From Polyangium jinanense (GTDB lineage Bacteria > Myxococcota > Polyangia > Polyangiales > Polyangiaceae), in the NCBI RefSeq assembly GCF_028435365.1, contig NZ_JAGTJJ010000034.1:62001-126000 (forward strand): a stretch of 64,000 nt of DNA, in the 5' to 3' direction. The translations under genes and the position numbers were made by a program. The notes below the pieces were generated by a model. That model saw only the letters and a program-made list of their open reading frames with translations. It was not told the origin of the DNA and did no database searches. This document shows positions 51,729 to 60,505 of this stretch, one piece after another (the first letter of the stretch is position 1; each line of letters starts with the position of its first letter).

Positions 51729-53669
51729 ATGCCCAGGGTAGCAACGGGGAATGTGTACGAGCGGCGCGGCAAGTGGTTCGCGCGGCTCACGATCGGAACG
51801 AAGAAGCGGCAGAGCTTCATGCTCGAAACCTGCAAGGATGAGGCAAGTGCCCTCGCTCGCCGAGCGATTTTGGCGGAGCTGGCCGCGAAGCTTCGCAAGT
51901 GCGGTAGGGACGACATTGCGCCAGACATCATCAAGCGCGCCGCAATGCGTGACGGCAAGGCACTGGACGAGGTGCGCAAGGCCGTTGACATGATCGCGTC
52001 GGGGCAGGTGGTGCAGAAAAACCTGACGCCGACGATCGCGCAAATCGGCAAGCGGTGGACGAGCGGCGAGCTGGCGGATCTTCATCCCGACCGGGTCAAA
52101 CGAAGGCGGGCCGCGAAAGGCGACAGCTACTGGCTCGGCAGGTATGTCTATCCCATGGTCGGGGACGTGGCGATCGACAAGTTCTCGCTCGACCACGCGG
52201 AAGCCGTCATGCGGAGCTTGCCAGCGAAGCTTGCTCCAAATTCGCGTCGCTCGGTCGCGCAACTCATGCATCGCATCTGCTCGTTGGCGGTCCTTCCACT
52301 GCGCCATATCGCCGCGAACCCGCTCCCGCCGGGATTCGTACCGCGGTATCAGGCAGGAAAAGCGAAGGGGTGGCTCTATCCCGAGGAGGATGCAATGTTG
52401 CTGGGCTGCGCCGAAATTATACTGGCGTGGCGCATTTTCTATGGCTTCCTTCACCGAGAGGGGATGCGGCGATCGGAAGCCCTTCACATGAAGTGGTCTG
52501 ACATCAACCTGGACCTCGGGGCGGTCGTGCTCGATGTAAACAAGACGGACGAGCCCCGTGCGTGGGCACTATCGCCCGGGGTGGTTGCTGCGTTGCGCGC
52601 GTGGCGAGACCATTGCGCAGCCAGAGGCTTGGACGTGTCAGGGGACGCGCTCGTGTTCGTGTACGACGAAGGAACGCGGACGGGACAGGGGCTCAGCATC
52701 AGTGATGCTGCCGGCCGGTTCCGTCGACATCTGGAGCTGGCGGGCATTCGCCGGCCGGAGTTGTTCGCGCGGACGGAGGCGAGGATGCCGATTCGGCTTC
52801 ACGACGCGCGGGCCACGTTCGTCACGCTCGCGCTCGCGAAAGGACGGACGGAGGCGTGGGTGCAGGACCGAACGGGGCACAAGTCGAGCGACATGATCAA
52901 CCGCTACCGGCGTGCCGCACGCACGGCGGCCGAGCTGGGGCTCAAGGAGTGCCGTCCGCTCCACGAGACGATCCCCGAGCTGGCTCCTCGGCTGGGCCCC
53001 CGTCCGATCGACGCGACGATCCCCGAGCGGGCCCCCACGAAGGAAAGGGCGGCGGAAAGGGCACCACACTCGCGGCGGGGGACTCCCGTATCCGTCGAAA
53101 TCCAGCCAAGATCCGCGGGGTTGGCGACCCCGGGTCAGAGTGATCAGAACCGTTCTCCGAGGTTCCCTTCGGCTCTCCCGCCGCGCTCGGACCCAACCTC
53201 CATCCGCTCCAGGGTCCTTGTGAACGTGCGTTTACATCCCCCCCGCGCCGGCGCGCGCTCGTCTACTCCGCCGCCTGCCCCAAAAACGCCGTCAACATCG
53301 CCACCGGGCTCCCCGTCGGTCGTCCGAATTGCCAATCCGGCGGATCGACCACCACGCCCCCGATATCGAGGTGCACGAACGGGATCCGATCGCCCCGCAG
53401 GCCCGACGCGATGTCGAGGAACGCGAACGGGAACTGATGCCCGCGCGGCGTGTTCACCGACGCGAGCCGGTTCGAGCTCACCACGTCCTCCGCGCTCGAT
53501 CGCGGCGCCACGAACGAATAATCCTCCCGCCGCGGCCGCGATCGCTCCACCGGCTCGCCCCACGCCTCGCCCAATCGATCCAGGAGATCCAGCGTCCCCG
53601 CCCGCTGCGCCGGGCCATTGCCGATCGCGCCGACGTACGGCCCGAACGCGCGATACACGTGGCCCGTGA
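51729..53669 (+). CDS. Tyrosine-type integrase (right module, intact)
   Basis: 646 codons to the stop, but only the first ~478 (to ~53162) are shared with the left copy. N-terminal arm/core-binding part (NVYERRGKWFARLTIGTKKR) and catalytic domain with Arg248 (HREGMRRSEAL), Lys272 (NKTDEP), His358/Arg361 (HDARATFV), His384 (TGHKSSD) and Tyr393 (MINRY). All five catalytic residues are present. The part after codon ~478 is antisense to the leucyl aminopeptidase gene and is probably host DNA read through because the att point lies in the 3' end of the gene. ATG 51729 aligns with the left copy. Confidence 0.88.
   Translation: MPRVATGNVYERRGKWFARLTIGTKKRQSFMLETCKDEASALARRAILAELAAKLRKCGRDDIAPDIIKRAAMRDGKALDEVRKAVDMIASGQVVQKNLTPTIAQIGKRWTSGELADLHPDRVKRRRAAKGDSYWLGRYVYPMVGDVAIDKFSLDHAEAVMRSLPAKLAPNSRRSVAQLMHRICSLAVLPLRHIAANPLPPGFVPRYQAGKAKGWLYPEEDAMLLGCAEIILAWRIFYGFLHREGMRRSEALHMKWSDINLDLGAVVLDVNKTDEPRAWALSPGVVAALRAWRDHCAARGLDVSGDALVFVYDEGTRTGQGLSISDAAGRFRRHLELAGIRRPELFARTEARMPIRLHDARATFVTLALAKGRTEAWVQDRTGHKSSDMINRYRRAARTAAELGLKECRPLHETIPELAPRLGPRPIDATIPERAPTKERAAERAPHSRRGTPVSVEIQPRSAGLATPGQSDQNRSPRFPSALPPRSDPTSIRSRVLVNVRLHPPRAGARSSTPPPAPKTPSTSPPGSPSVVRIANPADRPPRPRYRGARTGSDRPAGPTRCRGTRTGTDARAACSPTRAGSSSPRPPRSIAAPRTNNPPAAAAIAPPARPTPRPIDPGDPASPPAAPGHCRSRRRTARTRDTRGP
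53147..53162. other. Right homology boundary, possible attachment core
   Basis: GAACCGTTC (53147-53155) followed by TCCGAGG marks the last bases shared with the left module; beyond it the sequences differ. A GGGGT-TGGCG-ACCCC inverted repeat lies ~20 bases inside in both modules and could be a core-binding site. Confidence 0.4.
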
Positions 53670-54813
53670 GCGTCGCGATCGAGAACAAGGTCGGCGAGGG
53701 CGCGCGCTCCGCGATCGTCTTCGCCTCGGCCAGGAGATCCGCGAGCACGAGCCGCCCCTCCGCGTCCGTGTTCCCGATGCGCACCCGCACGCCGGAACGA
53801 GCGCGGATGATCTCGTCGCTCACGAACGCCTCGTCGCCCACGCTGTTTCGCACGAGCCCGAGCAGCCCCACCACGCGCACCGGCACCTTGAGCAGCGACG
53901 CCGCCAGCACGAGCCCCGCGACCGCGCCCGCGCCGCCCTTGTCGCGCGACATCCCGGCCATGTGCCCGTCCGTCTTCAGATCGGCGCCGCCCGTGTCGTA
54001 CGTGACGCCCTTGCCCACGAACACGAGCGTACGCGACGCCGGCGCCTCGGGCGTGTACGAGAGCCGCACGACGCACGGCCGGTGACGCTCGACCCCCATC
54101 GAAGCCCGCGCCACCGCGGCGAGCAGCGGATAACTCGACACGTCGTGCTCCACGTCGACCTTCACGCCCGTGCCGCGGAACGCGATCTCGCAGAGCTCGG
54201 CGATCCTGCGCGGCGACATGCGCTCCGGCTCCGTGCCGGCGATGTCGCGGCAGAGCGCGCGCCCGTGATCGATCGCCGAAAGCGATCGGACCCGCGCCTC
54301 GTCGAGGCCCACCATGCCCACGGCCTCGGCCGTGCGCGGCGCCTTGCCTGCCTCCCGCGCCTCGACGGGCGCCCACTGGCTGCCGAGCGCCGCGAGCGCC
54401 GCCACCTCCCGCGCGCGGGCGAACCGCGGCCCCGCGGGCGCTTGCACCCACACGAGTGGCCGCGTCGCGCCCGCGTCCACCGCGCGGCTCGTCCCTGCGG
54501 CCACCGCTTCCGCGACGCTACGCACGTCGTCCGTGTCCTCGGCGAGCGGGCCCATCGGCGCCACCACGAGCCGACCGCCCGGCAGCGCCGGCGCCGCGAT
54601 CACCGCGGGGAGCCGCGGGCCTCGATCGAGCGCTGCGTCGGCCTTGAGGGCGCACGCGAGCGCTGCGGACACGGGGCCTGTGAGGGTCGCGCGCGAGCTC
54701 ACGGGCGAGGGCGCGACGAGGACGAGGGCATCGAAGGGCAGGCCTTCCAGGGAGCTCTGGGCGAGCGCGTCCTCGGGTTGACCGAGGAGCAACGGCGGAT
54801 CGTAGGAGGACAT
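53263..54813 (-). CDS. Leucyl aminopeptidase-type peptidase (M17)
   Basis: 516 residues. The catalytic domain has VGKGVTYDTGGADLKTDGHM (metal Lys/Asp), MSRDKGGAGAVAG, and NTDAEGRLVLADLLAEA (the M17 signature). The active-site Lys and Arg are in place. The N-terminal ~170 residues are the regulatory domain. It should remove N-terminal residues from peptides in the cytoplasm as a hexamer. ATG 54813 has AGGAGG-like bases upstream. The integrase homology ends 100 bases after its stop. Confidence 0.9.
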   Translation of the reverse strand: MSSYDPPLLLGQPEDALAQSSLEGLPFDALVLVAPSPVSSRATLTGPVSAALACALKADAALDRGPRLPAVIAAPALPGGRLVVAPMGPLAEDTDDVRSVAEAVAAGTSRAVDAGATRPLVWVQAPAGPRFARAREVAALAALGSQWAPVEAREAGKAPRTAEAVGMVGLDEARVRSLSAIDHGRALCRDIAGTEPERMSPRRIAELCEIAFRGTGVKVDVEHDVSSYPLLAAVARASMGVERHRPCVVRLSYTPEAPASRTLVFVGKGVTYDTGGADLKTDGHMAGMSRDKGGAGAVAGLVLAASLLKVPVRVVGLLGLVRNSVGDEAFVSDEIIRARSGVRVRIGNTDAEGRLVLADLLAEAKTIAERAPSPTLFSIATLTGHVYRAFGPYVGAIGNGPAQRAGTLDLLDRLGEAWGEPVERSRPRREDYSFVAPRSSAEDVVSSNRLASVNTPRGHQFPFAFLDIASGLRGDRIPFVHLDIGGVVVDPPDWQFGRPTGSPVAMLTAFLGQAAE

Positions 54814-54981
54814 CAGGGGGCATCCTAAGGGAAGGCGGCCAGCCGCCGCAACCGAGGGCGTCATGCTCCCGATGGCTCGCTTCCTCTGGTCAGCGGTGCC
54901 GAGGTGCCTTAGAGGACTCCCGTTTACCGATGGGAGGCTACGCTCGGATGAGCCGAGCTACGCCCCCAAACCCCCGTGCCC

Positions 54982-56409
54982 ATGCCGATCACCCCCCGCT
55001 ACCGCCCCGCGCCTCGCATCTCCTTGCTCGGCGACGGTTTCGCCGACGTCGTCACCCCGGCTCGATTCCAGACCCGCACGCTCCGGTTCCGCAACCAGCG
55101 CTGGGCCAGCCGCCTCGGCCTGGGCGAGCTCGACGCCGAAGAGTGGGACCGTCATTTCGCGCGCCTCGAGCCGCTGCCGTCGAACCTGCCCGCGCCGCTC
55201 GCCTTGCGCTACCACGGGCATCAGTTCGACGTCTACAACCCGCACCTCGGTGACGGTCGCGGGTTTCTCCTGGCACAGCTCGAGGATCCCGAGGACGGAA
55301 AACTCCTCGATTTCGGCACGAAGGGCAGCGGGACGACGCCGTATTCGCGCGGCGGGGACGGGCGGCTCACGCTGAAGGGCGGCGTGCGCGAGGTGCTCGC
55401 CGCCGAGATGCTCGAAGCGCTCTCCGTGCCCACGTCGAAGGCATTTTCGCTTTTCGAAACGCACGAGGCCTTGTTCCGGGGCGACGAACCCTCGCCCACG
55501 CGTTCGTCGATCCTGGTCCGCCTCTCGCACGGCCATATCCGGTTCGGTACGTTCCAGCGGCACGCGTATCACCGGGACACGGCACGTTTGTCAAAGCTGC
55601 TCGATTTCTGCATCACCCATTACGTGCCGGAGGCGGCGGGCGGCCCGGATCCGGCGGTGCGGTTCGTCGAGGCCGTGGCGCGGCGCTCGGCTCGGCTCGT
55701 CGCGGGGTGGACCGCGGCCGGGTTCGTCCACGGCGTGCTGAACAGCGACAACATGAACATCACGGGCGAGAGCTTCGATTATGGCCCGTACCGCTTCTTG
55801 CCCACGCTCGATCCCTCGTTCATCGCAGCCTATTTCGATCATACGGGCCTTTATGCATTCGGACAGCAGCCGCGCGCGGTGGCGCTCAACCTGACGCGCC
55901 TCGCCGATGCCTTGCGCCTCGTCTCCCCGTCGGCCGCGTTCGCGCCCGCCGTGCGCGCGTTCGAGCCAACGCTTCGCGAGGCGCGCGCGGCCGCGTTCCT
56001 CGCGCGGCTCGGCCTTTTGCCCTCGGATCCGGACGTCGACGCGAGCCTCGTCGAGACGATCGAGCTGTTCCTACAGGAGAGCCTGGTCCCCTTCGACCGA
56101 TTCTTCTTCGACTGGTACGGCGGCGTCCAGAGCGAGGCGCGCGCCCGCGAGAGCGAAGCAGCCAAGTTTTACCAAGGCGAACGATTCGACGCGCTCCGGA
56201 GCCTGCTCGAGATCTACGCACCCGCCCGCCCCGACGCGCTCGCGCACCCCTATTTCCAGGGCGATGCCCCGTGCTCGCTGCTCATCGACGAAATCGAATC
56301 GCTCTGGCACGCGATCGACGCGCACGACGACTGGGAGCCGTTCGAGGCGAAGGTGGCGGAGATCCGCCGCATGGGAGAGGCGCTCGGCGCGAAGGCGCCG
56401 GCGGAGTGA
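54982..56409 (+). CDS. selO: SelO-type protein adenylyltransferase (YdiU family)
   Basis: 475 residues, usual for bacterial SelO. Characteristic blocks: RYHGHQFDVYNPHLGDGRG, FGTKGSGTTPYSRGGDGRLT, LSHGHIRFGTFQ, and HGVLNSDNMNITGESFDYGP with the Asn/Asp metal ligands. SelO is an inverted pseudokinase-fold enzyme that transfers AMP to Ser/Thr/Tyr of redox proteins. GTG 54976 is an alternative start two codons upstream. It is divergent from the leucyl aminopeptidase gene. Confidence 0.93.
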   Translation: MPITPRYRPAPRISLLGDGFADVVTPARFQTRTLRFRNQRWASRLGLGELDAEEWDRHFARLEPLPSNLPAPLALRYHGHQFDVYNPHLGDGRGFLLAQLEDPEDGKLLDFGTKGSGTTPYSRGGDGRLTLKGGVREVLAAEMLEALSVPTSKAFSLFETHEALFRGDEPSPTRSSILVRLSHGHIRFGTFQRHAYHRDTARLSKLLDFCITHYVPEAAGGPDPAVRFVEAVARRSARLVAGWTAAGFVHGVLNSDNMNITGESFDYGPYRFLPTLDPSFIAAYFDHTGLYAFGQQPRAVALNLTRLADALRLVSPSAAFAPAVRAFEPTLREARAAAFLARLGLLPSDPDVDASLVETIELFLQESLVPFDRFFFDWYGGVQSEARARESEAAKFYQGERFDALRSLLEIYAPARPDALAHPYFQGDAPCSLLIDEIESLWHAIDAHDDWEPFEAKVAEIRRMGEALGAKAPAE

Positions 56410-56430
56410 GGCCGGCGCCGCGAAAAACCG

Positions 56431-57525
56431 TCAGAAGAGCTGGTGGCAGCAAATCGTGGTGGGTCCGCTCGTGTGCACCTCGCCTTGGGGCTGGGCCGCC
56501 GGGCAGAACCCCTCGCCGGCCGTCACCTTCGGAGGCACGATGTTGGCCGCTTCGAGCGAGTTGAACGCGGTGCAGCTGGTGATCGAGCTTCCCGCCGAAC
56601 CGCAACCGGCCCCCGTCTTCTTGAACGCATTCGAGGCATCACAATACAATTCACTTCCCACGCAGCCGCACCCCGGGCACGAGCGCTGATCGTCGAATTG
56701 CTCGTACGCCACCTTCGAGAATTCCCAACCCGTCGGACAGGCGGTCTCCGCGCCGACCTTCTTGATGCACGCGTAATCGCTGTAGTTGCCGGTCGGCACG
56801 GTCACGCACGCGCCCCCGCTGTCGCAGGCGGAGGTAGCCGCGATCGGGCAAAGGTGCACGTTCATCTCCCAGGCGTTCCCGTTCACGAGCGTGCCTCCCG
56901 ACGCCGAGCAGGGCTTTTGGTTATCGGCCGCCACAACCCCGTAGGTCCCGGTTACCTTGCAATCGGAGGATCCGAGCAACAGGACGCCCGGCATGTTCCC
57001 GCCCGAGATGCACCCATTGTCGTACGTCGTGGGCGTCCCCATCTCACAGCCATCGGCCCAGCACGACAGCTTCGCGCCGACACACGTGGCTCCGGGGTTG
57101 ATCGTGCACTCGCACGGCAGGCATTCGGGCTTGGAGGGATCCGCGTACAAGATCTCGGGGAGGCTGTTGTCCGGACAGGCCCCCGCGTTTTTTTGCCAGT
57201 TCGTCGGCATGCCCCAGTAAGGCCCCATCCAGCCGTCCTTGAAGGGCACAGCCGGCAGGCATTGGCTGGCCTCGCCGCACGCCTCGCCGCCGCCTCCTCC
57301 AGGGCCACCGGGCCCCGGCATTCCGCCCGTTCCGCCCATCCCGCCCGGGCCCCCGGGGCCGGGCATCCCGCCCGTACCGCCCGTGCCGCCCGCTCCGCCG
57401 GTCGACGAGGTGGTATTCGCGGTCGGGGGCTGGTAATCCGTCAGTGCACACGACGCGATACCGATCGTCGAAAGCGCCCCCATCGTCGCCACCACGAGCG
57501 CGCCGCGTTTCGTCCACCCGCTCAT
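56431..57525 (-). CDS. Cysteine-rich lipoprotein with Gly-rich linker
   Basis: 364 residues. Lipobox (GIASC), then a linker of GGTGGMPGPGGPGGMGG-type repeats and a domain with ~26 cysteines (CLPCECTINPGATCVGAKLS, ACIKKVGAETACPTGWEF, CPGCGCVGSELYCDASN). The pattern C-x-V-P-x-G ... C-I-x3-G ... CP ... YExF ... CxxCxCG is shared with the module lipoproteins at 23560 and 39757, so it is a distant member of the same family outside the module. Probably surface-exposed. Confidence 0.75.
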   Translation of the reverse strand: MSGWTKRGALVVATMGALSTIGIASCALTDYQPPTANTTSSTGGAGGTGGTGGMPGPGGPGGMGGTGGMPGPGGPGGGGGEACGEASQCLPAVPFKDGWMGPYWGMPTNWQKNAGACPDNSLPEILYADPSKPECLPCECTINPGATCVGAKLSCWADGCEMGTPTTYDNGCISGGNMPGVLLLGSSDCKVTGTYGVVAADNQKPCSASGGTLVNGNAWEMNVHLCPIAATSACDSGGACVTVPTGNYSDYACIKKVGAETACPTGWEFSKVAYEQFDDQRSCPGCGCVGSELYCDASNAFKKTGAGCGSAGSSITSCTAFNSLEAANIVPPKVTAGEGFCPAAQPQGEVHTSGPTTICCHQLF

Positions 57526-57710
57526 CGTTCGTCCTCCTGCCAAATAAGAAAGCCGGCTCGCGCCCGGCCCGGGCGGCGTTCCGGCCGCCATGCGGGAGGC
57601 CGCCCGCCTTCGTGGAAACACGATATCCGAACGCCGGACGCCCGTCATCTGCCCTCGCCGCCGCGAAGGCGACAATTCAATGCTGTTCAAACGTGCGATC
57701 TCTTGGTTTG

Positions 57711-58646
57711 ATGCGCCGAGCCATCATGCACGACGCACCGCCGGCCGAGGTCCTCGTCGTCGCTGCCCCGAGCCAGCACGGCCGCGCCTCCCGCATCGCC
57801 GAGCGCCTCGAAGAGCGCGGCCTCCGCCCGAGGCGCTGGCCCGAGGAAGACGACAGCGCCGATCCCGCCCGCTCGTTCAGCCGCGCCGCGAAGACCGCCG
57901 CCGCGATCGTCCTCTTCGTCGATCGCAGCTTCGCCGCCGGCAAGATCGGCGCCCCCGAAGAGCTCGTCCCCGCGCTCACCAAGGTGACCGACAAGCTCCT
58001 GATCGTCGCGGTCGATCGCCCCGCGCTCGCCCCGTTCGTCGATCTGCGCGCCGACGTCCTGCCCGCGCGTGGCGGGCTCGAAGAGCTCGACGAGGGTTCG
58101 GCGCAGGATGTCGAGCGCCACGTCGTGCACGAGATCCTCGCCGAGGTGGACGCGTCGCACGCGCCCGCGCGCACGGACGCCTTCGACGAGTACCGCCTGC
58201 TCTTCGACAGCACCGAGCGCCTCGTCGAGCGCAGGCGCGGCACCACGCAGACGTTCCTCACGGTGAACGCAGGCCTGTCCGCGGTCGTCGCGTTCCTGAT
58301 CAAGGACCTCGCGCTCACGGGCACGCGCCTCGCGTTCGTGACGATCCCGCTCTTCTTGATCGGCATGCTCGCATGCCGTCTGTGGAAGCGTACGATCTTG
58401 CAGTACGAGGACCTCGTCGACTGGCGCTACCGCCAGCTCCGCCGCATGGAGCGACGGCGCTTCGTCGGCAGCTACCGCCTCTTCACGCGCGAGTGGGAGG
58501 GGCTCTACGCGCCGCGCGGCAAGAAGCGCTTCGGCTTCTCGGCGCTCGAGGCCACGGTGCCGGCCACCTTCCAGGCGCTGTACGCCCTCGGCCTCGTGTT
58601 TGCGCTCGCTTCCCTCGCGGGCCTGCTCGATCACCTGCGACCTTGA
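57711..58646 (+). CDS. Possible TIR-like / two-helix membrane protein
   Basis: 311 residues. The N-terminal ~110 residues (EVLVVAAPSQHGRASRIAER, TAAAIVLFVDRSFAAGKIG, TDKLLIVAVDRPALAPFVD) alternate strand and helix like a TIR/flavodoxin-type domain. Then comes EYRLLFDSTERLVERRRGTT followed by two membrane helices (FLTVNAGLSAVVAFLI, AFVTIPLFLIGMLACRLW) and a third near the end. The order resembles RipA/SLATT-like effectors in bacterial immunity. The assignment is tentative. ATG 57711 precedes MRRAIMHD; M57726 is possible. Confidence 0.5.
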   Translation: MRRAIMHDAPPAEVLVVAAPSQHGRASRIAERLEERGLRPRRWPEEDDSADPARSFSRAAKTAAAIVLFVDRSFAAGKIGAPEELVPALTKVTDKLLIVAVDRPALAPFVDLRADVLPARGGLEELDEGSAQDVERHVVHEILAEVDASHAPARTDAFDEYRLLFDSTERLVERRRGTTQTFLTVNAGLSAVVAFLIKDLALTGTRLAFVTIPLFLIGMLACRLWKRTILQYEDLVDWRYRQLRRMERRRFVGSYRLFTREWEGLYAPRGKKRFGFSALEATVPATFQALYALGLVFALASLAGLLDHLRP

Positions 58647-58830
58647 GCGCCGAGGCCCTCCGGCCCCGGGACGGCGCCCGGGCACGTTCTGGCCGAATTT
58701 CCGCGCGTTCACGGGGCCTTCGGAGAACCCGTAAGCCCCGGATCTCGGCGAGGGTTGTGGAGAGTCCGCCGGGAGCGGTATAGTTCGGCTGGATCCGCGT
58801 GCCCGGCTCGGGCGCCCCTTTCGCTTCCTC

Positions 58831-60501
58831 ATGCCGCCCTCGTCCCAAAACCCGCCCGCGTCTGCTCGACCGCCGAGCGAGGCCGCGATCACGGGCGCAG
58901 AGGAAAACCCCGCGCGCTCGGAGGCAGAGGCCCGCGCCATCGCCGACACGCAGGACGCGCCGCGATCGATGTCGCCGCGCTCCATCCCGCCGCGCTCCAC
59001 GCCCGACGCCTCGCCCGCCACGACCTACCTCGCCGGTGACGTCATCGCCGGCAAGTACCGGCTGTCGAAGGTCCTCGGCGAAGGTGGCATGGGCGCGGTG
59101 TGGCTCGCGAAAAACCTCACGCTCGACATCGACGTCGCCGTCAAGCTCATCCGCCGCGACTTCGCCACGGCTGAGGCGTCGCAGCGCTTGCTGCAGGAAG
59201 CGCGGGCCGCAGCGCGCATCGGGCACCCCTCGATCGTGCGCGTGTTCGACTTCGGCACGACCGAGCAGAAGGACCCGTTCATCGTGATGGAGGTCCTGCA
59301 CGGCGAGTCGCTCGGACAGACGATCGCGCGCAGGCGCAGGCTCTCGCCCGCGGCCGCCGTGCGCACGCTCCTGCCCGTCGCGAGCGCGCTCGCGGCCGCG
59401 CACGCGAAGGGCATCGTCCACCGCGATCTGAAGCCCGACAACGTCCTGCTCGTGACCGACGATCGGGGCGCGGTCGTGCCCAAGATCGTCGACTTCGGCA
59501 TCGCGAAGCTGCACCACGAGGAGGTCGTACGCACGACGACGCAGGCCGGCGTGATCCTCGGCAGCCCGCACTACATGTCGCCCGAGCAAGCGTGTGGACG
59601 CAGCGACGTCGATCACCGCACCGACATCTGGGCGTTCTGCGTGATGCTCTACGAGGTCGCGACGGGCGTGAAGCCGTACGACGGCGGGAACTACAACGCG
59701 CTGCTCAGCGCGATCCTCCTGCGTGATCCGGAACCCTGGTCCGTGCACGAGGTCGACGACGAGGACCTCTGGTCGATCGTGCAACGAGGTCTCCTGAAGG
59801 AGGCCGACGATCGCTGGCAGACGATGCGCGAGCTCGGCGCCGCGCTCGCGGGGTGGGCGCAGAGCCACGGCGTGGAGACCGACGCCGCGGGCAACTCGCT
59901 CCGCGCCCACTGGCTCGAACCCGAGGAGCACCGGCCGCTCTCCGATCGGCCGCCGATGTCCGCCTTGCAGCCCTCGTCGCCGCGGCCGCGCATGATCTCC
60001 GAGCGCGAGCTCACGCCGCCGCCCTTGCCCACCTACGACGCGGCCGATCCCGCGGCGCAGAACGCGGACGCCGACGCCGAGACGAGCGGTCCGATTCGCC
60101 CACCGTCGAGCGTCCCCTCGCCGACGACGAGCACGCGCCCGCCCGAGCGACGCTCGGCCGCGCTGTGGATCGGGCCGCTCGCGCTCGCGGTGGGCGCGGC
60201 TTCCGCGGGCGCGTGGATCTACATGACCGGAGACGACTCCACGCAGGGCGCGGCAAGCGCGCGCGCACCTCAGGCCCTCACCGCGCCGCTGCCGAGCGAG
60301 GCCGCGATGAAGCCCGCGGCGTCCTCGCGGGATGCGCTGCCCTCCGCGGCGCCGCCCCCGAGCGCCGCGCCTGCATCGAGCGCGAGCAGCGACGCGCCCT
60401 CGCGAGCCACCACGCCCGGCACGAACGCGCCGAACGTCTCGAAGCACCCCGGCGGCAACAAGGGCCCGAACATGCCCGTCCCCACCGAACCCAACTTCTG
60501 A
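58831..60501 (+). CDS. Ser/Thr protein kinase, membrane anchored
   Basis: 556 residues. After a Pro/Ala/Glu-rich head the kinase domain (~75-330) has the Gly loop GEGGMGAVW, VAVK Lys, HRDLKPDNVL, DFGIAKL and MSPEQA. A single helix (LWIGPLALAVGAASAGAWIY) near residue 450 places the rest outside. The architecture is typical for myxobacterial Hanks-type kinases. The substrate is unknown; the kelch lipoprotein gene follows four bases after its stop and may be in the same operon. Confidence 0.92.
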   Translation: MPPSSQNPPASARPPSEAAITGAEENPARSEAEARAIADTQDAPRSMSPRSIPPRSTPDASPATTYLAGDVIAGKYRLSKVLGEGGMGAVWLAKNLTLDIDVAVKLIRRDFATAEASQRLLQEARAAARIGHPSIVRVFDFGTTEQKDPFIVMEVLHGESLGQTIARRRRLSPAAAVRTLLPVASALAAAHAKGIVHRDLKPDNVLLVTDDRGAVVPKIVDFGIAKLHHEEVVRTTTQAGVILGSPHYMSPEQACGRSDVDHRTDIWAFCVMLYEVATGVKPYDGGNYNALLSAILLRDPEPWSVHEVDDEDLWSIVQRGLLKEADDRWQTMRELGAALAGWAQSHGVETDAAGNSLRAHWLEPEEHRPLSDRPPMSALQPSSPRPRMISERELTPPPLPTYDAADPAAQNADADAETSGPIRPPSSVPSPTTSTRPPERRSAALWIGPLALAVGAASAGAWIYMTGDDSTQGAASARAPQALTAPLPSEAAMKPAASSRDALPSAAPPPSAAPASSASSDAPSRATTPGTNAPNVSKHPGGNKGPNMPVPTEPNF

Positions 60502-60505
60502 GCTC

